From an uncultured Collinsella sp. (GTDB lineage: Bacteria > Actinomycetota > Coriobacteriia > Coriobacteriales > Coriobacteriaceae), in NCBI GenBank assembly GCA_902497025.1, contig CABVDJ010000043.1:1-9165 (forward strand): DNA of 9,165 bases, in the 5' to 3' direction. Shown here in pieces: positions 1 through 5,975 of this stretch. The notes under the pieces are model-generated. The model searched no databases and was not told the DNA's origin. It saw nothing but the letters and a program-made list of their open reading frames with translations. The translations under genes and the position numbers were made by a program. Each line of letters begins with the position of its first letter. Positions within the stretch are counted from its first letter, which is position 1.

Positions 1-5
1 GAGGG

Positions 6-20
6 TGTCGAAATTCGACA
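6..20. repeat. 15-bp perfect palindrome plus a third half-site
   Basis: TGTCGAA-A-TTCGACA is a perfect inverted repeat around a central A. A further TGTCGA at 29-34 forms a second inverted pair with the TCGACA at 15-20. It lies just before the transposase remnant, so it may belong to IS-end or flanking host DNA. No function can be assigned from the sequence alone. Confidence 0.4.
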
Positions 21-45
21 GACGTATTTGTCGATTTTTACTTGA

Positions 46-765
46 CGGAACACAGACCACGTCGTCGCCTGCGCGACCAGGGACAAGAACCGCCTGCGCG
101 CCGTGCTGCTCGAGTCCTGCCCGGCCCTCGAGGCCGCCGTCGACCTGTCGGACCGCCGGTGGCTGGAGCTGCTCGCCGGGTTCGGCGGGGCGTGGGGGAT
201 CGCCCGCTCGGGGGCCGAGGGGCCGCAGGCCGAGGCCGCCGGGGAGGCCGCGGCCGCCTCGACTGCGCCCCCGCCGGCGCTCATCGAGGCCGAGAACAGG
301 CAGGTCAGGTTCCTGGCCACCCGGATATCGGAGGCCCTCGACGAGGCCGGGGCCCTCGAGGCCGAGACGGCGGCGCTGCTCGAGGGCGACGAGACCTACG
401 CGTGCCTACTCACCGTGCCCGGTATCGGGCCGAGGACGGCGGCGCAGCTCGCGGTGTCGGTCGACATCGGGAGGTTCCCAGACCACGACCACCTGGCCTC
501 GTACTGCGGCATCGCACCGAGGGTGAGAAGCTCCGGCACGTCGGTGAGGTCGGTCAGGGCGTCCAGGCGCGGCGACGCGAGGCTCAAGTCCCTGCTGATC
601 TTCTCGTGCAACAGCCTGGTCAGGTCGTCGGGGCGCTACGGCGAGTACTACCGGGCCTGCAGGGCGCGGGGCATGGGCCACGGGCGGGCGCTCAAGGCCG
701 TCGCGAGAAAGCGGCTCAGGGCGATATACGCCGTGATGCGCGACCGGGTGCCCTACCGGGAGTAG
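46..765 (+). pseudogene. IS110-family transposase, N-terminally truncated remnant
   Basis: The frame is open from just after a TGA at 43-45 to the TAG at 763-765. Full-length IS110-family transposases are about 400 residues, with an N-terminal RuvC-like DEDD domain and a C-terminal Transposase_20 domain. Here only about 239 codons remain. The first recognisable segment (ATRDKNRLRAVLLESCPAL) matches the family's middle part, so the DEDD domain is absent. The C-terminal domain is present: VPGIGPRTAAQL resembles a helix-hairpin-helix turn, GIAPRVRSSG follows, and a Ser-containing NSLVRSSGRYGEYY segment precedes the usual ARGMGHGRALKAVARKRL end. An internal GTG at 103 could start a shorter protein, but no clear ribosome binding site precedes it. 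Very high GC is typical of these elements. It should be unable to transpose by itself. The family call is firm; the exact 5' breakpoint is not. Confidence 0.85.
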
Positions 766-773
766 CCCCGACG

Positions 774-797
774 GTTGACAAAACTATAGGAACACCC
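774..797 (+). mobile_element. possible right end of the IS110 remnant
   Basis: The sequence right after the transposase stop (TTGACAAAACTATAGGAACA) is unlike the flanking gene and echoes TTGACGGAACAC at 43-54 on the other side of the remnant. IS110 elements lack long terminal inverted repeats, so a short terminal similarity of this kind is the most one expects. The boundary is a guess. Confidence 0.3.
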
Positions 798-813
798 AAT
801 GACTGACCAATGA

Positions 814-1656
814 CTAGGCGAGGGCGGCCATGATGGTGCGGGCGACGCCGTCGTGGTCGTTGTCGTATTCGGTGATGGCGTCGGCGGCCTCGCGATCTTC
901 GGGCTCGGCGTTGATCATGGCCATGCCGTGGCCCGCTGCCTGCAGCATGGGGATGTCGTTGATGTTGTCGCCGAACGCCCAGGCGTCGGCGAGACGCTCG
1001 CCCAGGTGCTCGCATAGCCACGTGAGGGCCGTTCCCTTGGTGGCGCCCTCACCCATGACCTCGATATTCATGGCGTAAGAACGCGTGACCTCAATGCCTC
1101 CGAGCGTGTCGAGCTCAGCCGCGATGGCGTCGCGATCGGCCGGGTCGTGCCAGTACATGGCGATGCGTTCGAGCGTCTCGACCCCGTCGATCTTGCTGTC
1201 GATATCCGTGTCGATCGGCGTTCGTGTGCGCTTGAGCGAAGCCGCGATGTGGGGGTCGCCGCCACAGAACTCATCCAGACGCCCGTATAGCGAGCGGGGG
1301 AGGAAGCACTGCCCATCCGCGAAGATATCGAAGGTCACATCGTGGCCGGCGGCAATGCGATGGATGCGGTGGGCAATGCCACGGTCGAGCGGACGGCTCA
1401 AGATGCGCGTGGCGCGCGAAGTATCGGTGGGCGTACCGTCGTCGAGTTGCCAGACGCTGGCGCCGTTGGCACAGACCGCGTAGTGCACGGCGGGATGGGC
1501 GAGGATGGGCTCAAAGATACCCGACAGCGGACGCCCCGTGCAGGGCACAAACTCAATACCGCGGCGTGCGAGCTCGTCGAGCATCGCCCAGGTGGCATCG
1601 CTCATCTGCTTATCGCTCGTCAACAGCGTCCCATCCATATCGGAAAACACAATCAT
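814..1656 (-). CDS. Cof-type HAD-IIB family hydrolase (sugar-phosphate or FMN phosphatase type)
   Basis: This 280-residue cytosolic phosphatase has all four HAD motifs. Motif I is FSDMDGTL (nucleophile D6, acid D8). Motif II is CTGRP (T40). The motif III lysine is in GEGATKGTAL (K207). Motif IV is FGDNINDIPML (D230, N233, D234). The long insert between motifs II and III is the C2B cap of the Cof/YbiV/YidA group, and the length is normal. These enzymes dephosphorylate small phosphometabolites with Mg2+; the exact substrate cannot be read from sequence. The ATG is preceded by AAAGGG nine bases upstream. The gene follows citrate synthase on the same strand but lies behind a strong terminator only 25 bases from its start codon. 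It must therefore use read-through or a promoter buried in the terminator region. The IS110 remnant ends 48 bases beyond its stop, so the gene is intact. Confidence 0.92.
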   Translation of the reverse strand: MIVFSDMDGTLLTSDKQMSDATWAMLDELARRGIEFVPCTGRPLSGIFEPILAHPAVHYAVCANGASVWQLDDGTPTDTSRATRILSRPLDRGIAHRIHRIAAGHDVTFDIFADGQCFLPRSLYGRLDEFCGGDPHIAASLKRTRTPIDTDIDSKIDGVETLERIAMYWHDPADRDAIAAELDTLGGIEVTRSYAMNIEVMGEGATKGTALTWLCEHLGERLADAWAFGDNINDIPMLQAAGHGMAMINAEPEDREAADAITEYDNDHDGVARTIMAALA

Positions 1657-1680
1657 TTGATGCAGCCCTTTCTGCTGGCA

Positions 1681-1720
1681 TAAAAAGCGTGGCCGAGGGC
1701 GGTGATGCCCTGGCCACGCT
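1681..1720 (-). terminator. rho-independent terminator after citrate synthase
   Basis: Read on the minus strand, AGCGTGGCC-AGGGC, a six-base loop, then GCCCT-(C)-GGCCACGCT form a 14-bp stem with one bulged base. TTTT follows directly. It lies 24 bases past the citrate synthase stop, the right distance and orientation to end that transcript. Confidence 0.88.
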
Positions 1721-1743
1721 CGGGTTCTATAACGGTCCGCGTC

Positions 1744-3162
1744 CTAGCGGTCGGCGAGCGGCTTGTACTCCAGCGGCTCGATCACCGGACGGTAGGCCGG
1801 GCGAATAATACGGTGCGCGCAGAAGAGCTCTTCCATGCGGTGCGCCGACCAGCCTGCCATGCGGGCGACGGCGAACAGCGGCGTAAAGAGCGTCTCGGGC
1901 ACGCCGAGCATCTTGTAGATAAAGCCCGTGTACAGGTCGATGTTGGCGCAGATGGGCTTGGTCATGCCGTGGTCGCGCATGACCTGGGGTGCCAGGCGCT
2001 CGATGCGCTCGATGAGCGCGAACTCATCGCCCAGGTCCTTCTTGGCGGCAAGCGTGCGCGCGTAACGGCGGCACACCTCGGCGCGCGGGTCGCTCAGCGT
2101 GTAGACGGCGTGGCCCATACCGTAGATGAGACCCGTGCCGTCGAAGGCCTGCTTGTCGAGGATCTTGCCCAGGTAGGCTGCGACCTCGTCCTCGTCCTCC
2201 CAGTTGGAGACATGCGCGCGGATGTCCTCGTGCATAGACACGACCTTGGCATTGGCACCGCCGTGGCGCGGGCCCTTGAGCGAGCCGATGGCCGCGGCAT
2301 AAGCGGAATACGGGTCGGTGGCCGAGGAGGACAGCACGCGGCAGGCAAACGTGGAGTTGTTGCCGCCGCCGTGCTCGGCATGCAGCATGAGCATAACGTC
2401 GAGCAGCATGGCTTCGTCGCGGGTGAACGCCATGCCACCGCGCAAGACCTGTAGGATGGTCTCGGCGGTGGAGAGACCGGGCGTGGGGTGCGGCACGTGA
2501 ACCTCGGAGCCGCGAAGCTTGGCGACCGAGGCCATGTGTGCGAAGGCGGCGATGCGCGGGAGACGTGCGAGCATGGAAATGGCGACGTCGATTTCGTGCT
2601 CGGGCGTGATCACGTCTGGTTCGGCATCGAAGGCGTAGAGCAGCAGCACGGCGCGCTGGAGCACGTTCATGATGCTCGACGATACCGTGGTCATAGGGAA
2701 CTCTTTAACGTACTCGTCGCTCAGATGTCTAAAGGCGCCCAGGCGCTCGCAAAAGCCGTCGAGCTCTTCCTTGTTGGGCAGCGAACCCGTGATAAGCAGA
2801 TAGGCGACTTCCTCGTAGCCGTAGCGATTCTCGGCCTGGGCGTTGTTGACCAGATCCTCGATGCTGTAGCCACGAAGCGTGAGTTTGCCCTGATCGGGCA
2901 CGACCTTACCGTCGACCTTGTTGTAGCCATGCACATCCGAGATGCGAGTGAGGCCCGCGACCACGCCCGAACCGTCTGCATTGCGCAGGCCGCGCTTGAC
3001 ATTGTGCTCGACAAACAGGTCCTCGTCATAAGGGTCGGTCGGCAGGCCGTGGTAGAGGTTTTCGCTTTCGGGCGAAATCTGACGGCTCGCCTCGTAATCC
3101 AGAACCAGGCGGCTCAAGTGGTCATCGAAGCGGTAATAGATTTTCTTGGCGTCGTAGGCCAT
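1744..3162 (-). CDS. gltA: citrate synthase
   Basis: The enzyme condenses acetyl-CoA and oxaloacetate to citrate, the entry step of the (often partial) TCA cycle and of glutamate synthesis. The 472-residue sequence carries the family's catalytic triad in conserved context: H264 in HAEHGGGNNSTF, H351 in GMGHAVY and D409 in ANIDLYTGF. GPRHGGANAKV at 298-308 is the other conserved box. The N-terminal part contains SISDVHG-like and RGYSIEDL segments found in long citrate synthases of anaerobic Gram-positives. Methylcitrate synthase is a less likely alternative, given the full-length N-terminus and no prp genes nearby. The start ATG has a strong ribosome binding site (GGAGAGGAG, about seven bases upstream). 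It lies 77 bases after the ACT-domain gene on the same strand, so the two probably share a transcript that ends at the hairpin downstream. Confidence 0.95.
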   Translation of the reverse strand: MAYDAKKIYYRFDDHLSRLVLDYEASRQISPESENLYHGLPTDPYDEDLFVEHNVKRGLRNADGSGVVAGLTRISDVHGYNKVDGKVVPDQGKLTLRGYSIEDLVNNAQAENRYGYEEVAYLLITGSLPNKEELDGFCERLGAFRHLSDEYVKEFPMTTVSSSIMNVLQRAVLLLYAFDAEPDVITPEHEIDVAISMLARLPRIAAFAHMASVAKLRGSEVHVPHPTPGLSTAETILQVLRGGMAFTRDEAMLLDVMLMLHAEHGGGNNSTFACRVLSSSATDPYSAYAAAIGSLKGPRHGGANAKVVSMHEDIRAHVSNWEDEDEVAAYLGKILDKQAFDGTGLIYGMGHAVYTLSDPRAEVCRRYARTLAAKKDLGDEFALIERIERLAPQVMRDHGMTKPICANIDLYTGFIYKMLGVPETLFTPLFAVARMAGWSAHRMEELFCAHRIIRPAYRPVIEPLEYKPLADR

Positions 3163-3239
3163 GCGCGCTCCTCTCCGGGCCGCATCGGGGTGACTTGCAT
3201 GGGCATGCGCGCGTCAGGCTATCCCCAGCGGCTTGCTCG

Positions 3240-3527
3240 CTACAGGCGGTACATAAAGTTGAAGACGTCCTCGCGCTGGATGGACACGTTGACGCCCGAA
3301 AGCTCGCCGGCCTCGGCCAGCGCCTTCTGCAGCTCGGCGAAGTCGAGCTTGGACTCGGCGGTATCGGCCAGCATGGTCATGGTGAAGATGTCCTCGATAA
3401 TGGACTGCGTGATGTCGCGGATGTCGACGTTGGCCTCGCCTAGGACACGGGTGACGCCGGCGACGATGCCGGGGCGGTTCTTGCCAAGGACGGTGATGAC
3501 GATACGGGAGGACGAGATCTCGGCCAT
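3240..3527 (-). CDS. ACT domain-containing protein, UPF0237 family
   Basis: This 95-residue protein consists of one ACT domain. The N-terminal RIVITVLGKNRPGIVAGVTR carries the conserved Gly of the first strand-helix turn, where ACT domains bind amino acids. The middle DIRDITQSIIEDIFTMTML is the typical second strand with an acidic residue, and the protein ends in FNFMYRL. UPF0237 proteins are stand-alone ACT domains of about 90 residues and are predicted cytosolic ligand sensors; no enzymatic role is established. They are commonly found next to a UPF0210 (DUF711) gene. No such gene is visible in this window, and citrate synthase follows instead. The start ATG has AAAGGG seven bases upstream. 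It is the first gene of the presumed ACT-gltA transcript. Confidence 0.88.
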   Translation of the reverse strand: MAEISSSRIVITVLGKNRPGIVAGVTRVLGEANVDIRDITQSIIEDIFTMTMLADTAESKLDFAELQKALAEAGELSGVNVSIQREDVFNFMYRL

Positions 3528-3575
3528 GGGAAACCCTTTCGCGTGATTGCGGCGCGCGCGGGGCGCTCCGCTACG

Positions 3576-3596
3576 GTACAGTGTTCATCATTGTAC
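3576..3596 (-). promoter_or_regulatory. palindrome over a possible -10 upstream of the ACT gene
   Basis: GTACAGTG and CATTGTAC flank TTCAT and form an 8-bp inverted repeat with one mismatch, about 50 bases upstream of the ACT start codon. On the minus strand it contains TACAAT, a good -10 hexamer. No convincing -35 lies 16-18 bases further up, so this may be an activator-dependent promoter or simply an operator. Confidence 0.35.
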
Positions 3597-3923
3597 CTGT
3601 CTGGCGCAAAAAAGGCGCGCTTGCTGCGGCGTTACATGCCTGCAACATGAGCGTAAGGGGGAAGGCCGTACGGGGAAGAGCCGTCTGGCGCGTGTCCGGC
3701 TCGTGTTGGGTTGATTTCCGATCTCAGCCGAACACATTGAGCGGACAGGCCGTTCCCGCAGTCAGCCGAACGCCTCCGACGGCTGATTCCGAACTGGAAG
3801 CGGAGGGCATCCCCGCCCTTCGGTAGGGGATACCGCTCCGCGGCGCATGCCGCGGGCGGTGCCCCTATCGGACCACCGTGACCTCAGTTGGGATGGGCCC
3901 AGCACTGCCGCGTACTCGGTGAG
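3597..3923. other. non-coding stretch with nested inverted and direct repeats
   Basis: No gene is supported between the ACT promoter region and the integrase remnant. Open frames here are short, lack ribosome binding sites and run through hairpins. Visible structure: TCAGCCGAAC occurs at 3724-3733 and 3762-3771. TCAGCCG at 3762-3768 pairs with CGGCTGA at 3780-3786. A long imperfect stem joins 3800-3814 to 3826-3841. CCGCGGC-GCAT-GCCGCGG spans 3838-3855. CCCCTA at 3862-3867 can pair with TAGGGG at 3824-3829. It could hold an integrase terminator, an attachment site or a structured RNA. No tRNA gene, the usual integration target, was recognised. Confidence 0.45.
3800..3855. repeat. two overlapping GC-rich hairpins
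   Basis: GCGGAG + ATCCCC (3800-3805 and 3809-3814) pair with GGGGAT + CTCCGC (3826-3831 and 3836-3841), leaving an internal loop. CCGCGGC (3838-3844) pairs with GCCGCGG (3849-3855). They share bases 3838-3841, so only one can form at a time. No U-tract follows on either strand, which argues against a standard terminator. Confidence 0.5.
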
Positions 3924-4649
3924 CTAGAGCCAACTGTTCGTCTTCACGTCGCGTATGGCGATATTTCGGTCGTCCGGCTCGGTGATGCCGTAGCCGAACG
4001 CCTGGAGCGTCTCGATGGACTCCTGGATCCTCTGTTGGAACATGGGACCCGGATCGACCCTCGGCCCGAGGTGCCCGCGCCAAAGGCACGGCGTGGCGCG
4101 CAGCATGTTATGGATTTTGGAGATGGGCTCGATGTCGGCGTAGACGTTGAGCGTCGCCATGGCGTCCTTGTGGCCGAGGATCGATTGGAGCGCCTTGATA
4201 TCGCCGCCTTGGCGGATCCACTGCGTTGCGAACGTGTGGCGAAGGCCGTGGAACGTGATCAGCTCGTCGTTGGTGCCCATGAGGCCGTTGGTCTCCGAGA
4301 ACGTCTTGAACGCCCTGCGGATATAGCTTGTCGTCGCGAAGGTCGCGCCCGGCTCCGACAGGATGTAGCAGTCCCCGATCTCGACCGCCCCGGTAAGGCC
4401 GCGCAAGCGCAGCTTTCCGCAGTCGATCTCGTGGGTCTCCTTCAGGAAGGGGAGTAGGCCGACCGGGTCGATGGGGATACCCCTGGCGTCATGGGTCTTG
4501 GTGTCCTTGATGAACGAACCCATTCCCTTCGCGTACGCCCCCGAGTGTCTGATCGAGATCAGGCCCGTCTCGAAATCCACATCGCACCACCGAAGGCCGC
4601 AGACCTCGCCGATTCGCATCCCCGTGTGCAGGGCGAGTACGACCGCCCT
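3924..4649 (-). pseudogene. tyrosine recombinase (phage-type integrase), catalytic domain only
   Basis: From the ATG at 4619-4617 this frame encodes 231 residues with the full active-site set of tyrosine recombinases. These are Arg in ALHTGMRIGEVCGLRW, a hairpin Lys in KDTKTHDARGIPI, HGLRHTFATQW (H-x-x-R), LGHKD (His) and TLNVYAD (nucleophile Tyr, residue 160). A tail of about 70 residues follows the Tyr, longer than usual. Complete integrases are roughly 350-400 residues. The N-terminal arm-binding and core-binding domains are missing here, because homology begins in the codons right after the TAG that ends the upstream XRE gene. Ten codons of recognisable integrase (RAVVLALHTG) precede the ATG, and that ATG has no convincing ribosome binding site. 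It is therefore best read as a remnant that marks a decayed integrative element; a translated C-terminal fragment cannot be excluded. Confidence 0.85.
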
Positions 4650-4901
4650 CTAATCCTCGGCGGACCAATCGAGTCCGAACTCCTTTCGGGCATCCTCTTC
4701 GCTCATGACTTCGAGAAGGTCTCCGGGTTGGCAACGAAGGGCGAGGCATAGCTGCTCGAGTGTGTTGAAGCGAATGCCGCGAATATGCCCTTTTTTAATA
4801 CGGGACAGGTTCACGGGCGTGGTTCCAATCCTTTCGGCAAGTTCGTTCGAGGAAATCTTTCGCTCGGCCATGATCTTGTCGAGGCGAACAATTACGGGCA
4901 T
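4650..4901 (-). CDS. YozG-like helix-turn-helix (XRE/Cro-CI) transcriptional regulator
   Basis: This 83-residue DNA-binding protein is almost entirely one HTH_3/HTH_26-type domain. MPVIVRLDKIMAERKISS forms the entry helix, NELAERIGTTPVNLSRIKKGH the helix-turn-helix, and GIRFNTLEQLCLALRCQPGDLLE the closing helices typical of the YozG group. YozG-like regulators are characteristically encoded directly downstream of a DUF2975 membrane protein, exactly as here. The gap is nine bases, and the start ATG has AAGGA six bases upstream. An acidic tail of about 18 residues extends past the usual end. The TAG stop is followed in the same frame by the integrase remnant, so the tail may have been altered at a deletion junction. 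It probably represses or modulates its own operon, perhaps through the palindrome at 5461-5479 (inference). Confidence 0.88.
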   Translation of the reverse strand: MPVIVRLDKIMAERKISSNELAERIGTTPVNLSRIKKGHIRGIRFNTLEQLCLALRCQPGDLLEVMSEEDARKEFGLDWSAED

Positions 4902-4910
4902 GGCGTTTCC

Positions 4911-5423
4911 TTACGCAATCTCGTCGGAGTCGAGGTACAGCTCTCGGGCGTACAAGAAGAGCTGGGAAAGCATGAACAGGACGATGCCGAGAACCAGAGA
5001 GGTCCAATCGAATGATGAAGCGATCTCTTGGGCGCCGACGGCCCCCTCGCCGCCAAACATCGAAACGGAGGTTTTGAGTGAGCCGGCGTAGAGGCTGGTG
5101 GCAGCTTGAACAACGAAGAGAATGCCGAGCACCTTCAAGCATGTCGCAGACCCTTTCTTGAAGGGGTCTCCGCTCTTGATCGTCCACACGAGAACGGCGC
5201 TGAGGATGGTCGTAGCGATACCGATGACGGCAGGGACCAATGTCGAGATCGCAAGGGCTGGATACGCGGGGGAGTCTGCAATTACAGGGTTGTCGAGCAC
5301 TTCGATTGCTGGCTTTAAGGAGAACGCCACTTGTGCGGTGGCGGTGGCGCAAAGGGTCGCAGAGGCTATCGCACATGCGATGCGGAAGGAATGAAGCCGG
5401 GGAGTGCGATTGTCGGAACTCAT
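4911..5423 (-). CDS. DUF2975 domain-containing membrane protein
   Basis: This 170-residue protein has four predicted transmembrane helices at about residues 12-32, 56-80, 95-115 and 140-160. The cytoplasmic stretch TIKSGDPFKKGSATCLKVLG corresponds to the conserved GxPF...L..IG segment of DUF2975 proteins. The C-terminus ELYLDSDEIA resembles their short acidic end. Length and helix count fit the family. DUF2975 proteins have no established biochemical role. Their near-constant pairing with a small YozG-type HTH suggests that the membrane protein senses something and controls, or sequesters, the regulator. The start ATG has a strong GGAGG five bases upstream. The gene is divergent from the secreted bacteriocin-like gene, so it may take part in its regulation or in self-protection (inference). 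Confidence 0.8.
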   Translation of the reverse strand: MSSDNRTPRLHSFRIACAIASATLCATATAQVAFSLKPAIEVLDNPVIADSPAYPALAISTLVPAVIGIATTILSAVLVWTIKSGDPFKKGSATCLKVLGILFVVQAATSLYAGSLKTSVSMFGGEGAVGAQEIASSFDWTSLVLGIVLFMLSQLFLYARELYLDSDEIA

Positions 5424-5460
5424 AATAACCTCCGAAGAATTTAAAAAACTCAGGTTACTT

Positions 5461-5479
5461 TTTAACAGTTTATGTTAAA
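5461..5479 (-). promoter_or_regulatory. perfect palindrome (candidate operator) in the divergent intergenic region
   Basis: TTTAACA-GTTTA-TGTTAAA has perfect 7-bp arms around a 5-bp spacer. It sits 38 bases upstream of the DUF2975 start. Its centre contains the best minus-strand -10 hexamer, so a bound repressor would block that promoter. The XRE protein encoded downstream is the obvious candidate ligand. Confidence 0.55.
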
Positions 5480-5495
5480 TTGACTTTGCCGGCAA
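5467..5495 (-). promoter_or_regulatory. putative promoter of the DUF2975-XRE operon
   Basis: On the minus strand, TTGCCG (5495-5490) and TAAACT (5472-5467) each match four of six consensus positions and are 17 bases apart. The -35 lies inside a second palindrome, TTGCCGGCAA (5486-5495), and the -10 inside the larger one. No equally good plus-strand promoter is visible. TTGACT at 5480-5485 with CATACT at 5506-5511 has a 20-base spacer, which is too long for a strong promoter. Confidence 0.4.
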
Positions 5496-5543
5496 GTAAT
5501 CACAGCATACTGCAACCGAAACCCCTCTAGATTGGAGAGGATT

Positions 5544-5909
5544 ATGTTCAGTACTGTTAAGTCGTGTAAGCTCTTGGTTTTCCTCGGCCTCGCTCTTTGT
5601 CTGTTGCTGCCGGGAGCCCCCGCTTTTGCGGATACCCCGATGCCTCCTTCCCAGGAGAGCAGCCAGTGTGCCCTCGTTGAGCCCCTCGGGTATACGGACG
5701 ACGTCGTCGATACCTACTGGAGCTACAGCTGTCCTCGCGGCGTAAGCGGGCACAGCATCTCGATGTTCAACATCTCTTACAAGACAATCTCCTACCGAAA
5801 TGGCTATCGCCGATCCGCGCATCATAGGGAATCCCGCCTCGCTGCAATGTGCTCCTGTGGTGTTCTTGGCACAACTGATAAATGGCAATTTGTCTATAGC
5901 ACCTACTAG
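5544..5909 (+). CDS. secreted small protein, lactococcin 972-like bacteriocin candidate
   Basis: This 121-residue precursor has a clear Sec signal peptide: K6 and K9, a hydrophobic core at about 10-22, and AFA before a probable signal peptidase I cut after A29. The mature part has four Cys (42, 63, 103, 105), so two disulfides are possible. Its last 64 residues (Y58 to Y121) start with YWSYS, contain an NISYKTISYRNG stretch and end GTTDKWQFVYSTY. In order and length this resembles lactococcin 972 (a mature peptide of about 66 residues, starting near a Trp and ending LTEK..FYYNFW; recalled from memory). That family acts extracellularly on lipid II. The resemblance is weak and not proven by alignment, but a dedicated ABC transporter directly downstream, as in lcn972 loci, supports it. 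Start choice: ATG 5544 with GGAGAGG just upstream; a TTG four codons earlier lies before that site. An unrelated secreted protein remains possible. Confidence 0.6.
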   Translation: MFSTVKSCKLLVFLGLALCLLLPGAPAFADTPMPPSQESSQCALVEPLGYTDDVVDTYWSYSCPRGVSGHSISMFNISYKTISYRNGYRRSAHHRESRLAAMCSCGVLGTTDKWQFVYSTY

Positions 5910-5919
5910 ATGCGAGGAA

Positions 5920-5942
5920 GGGCCGAGCATTTTGTTCGGCCC
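5920..5942 (+). terminator. intercistronic hairpin, likely attenuator or processing site
   Basis: GGGCCGAGC-ATTTT-GTTCGGCCC forms a 9-bp stem with one G-U pair and a five-base loop, starting 10 bases after the stop of the secreted-protein gene. The following CTCTGTT is only a weak U-tract, so termination should be partial. It would allow more precursor mRNA than transporter mRNA and argues against translation of the permease from the ATG at 5910. Confidence 0.65.
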
Positions 5943-5975
5943 CTCTGTTCCGACTGGATGAGGTTAAGGTTGGCG

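Noticed and set aside
42..806. 254-codon Arg/Gly-rich plus-strand frame over the transposase remnant
   Set aside because: Frame-shifted reading of the IS110 fragment; all recognisable transposase motifs are in the other frame.
1702..2454. Long plus-strand open frame opposite citrate synthase
   Set aside because: It lies wholly within the reverse complement of a well-supported enzyme gene. High GC creates such mirror frames, and the product shows no family motif.
2488..3546. 352-codon plus-strand open frame covering the 5' part of gltA and the ACT gene
   Set aside because: It is antisense to two recognisable genes and their ribosome binding sites. Its translation looks like low-complexity mirror sequence.
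3724..3794. CRISPR-like repeats
   Set aside because: Only two exact 10-base copies with one spacer length; no array, leader or cas gene.
3581..3826. 81-codon plus-strand frame starting with GTG in the ACT promoter region
   Set aside because: The start lies inside the palindrome, no ribosome binding site is present, and the frame runs through the hairpin cluster.
3700..3923. tRNA gene or tRNA 3' end as integration site
   Set aside because: A GTTCGGAATC string resembles a T-loop, but no acceptor stem or cloverleaf can be built around it.
5910..5975. N-terminal extension of the permease from ATG 5910
   Set aside because: It would translate through the intercistronic hairpin without a ribosome binding site. 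ATG 5976 has TAAGG at proper spacing and starts directly before the first membrane helix.
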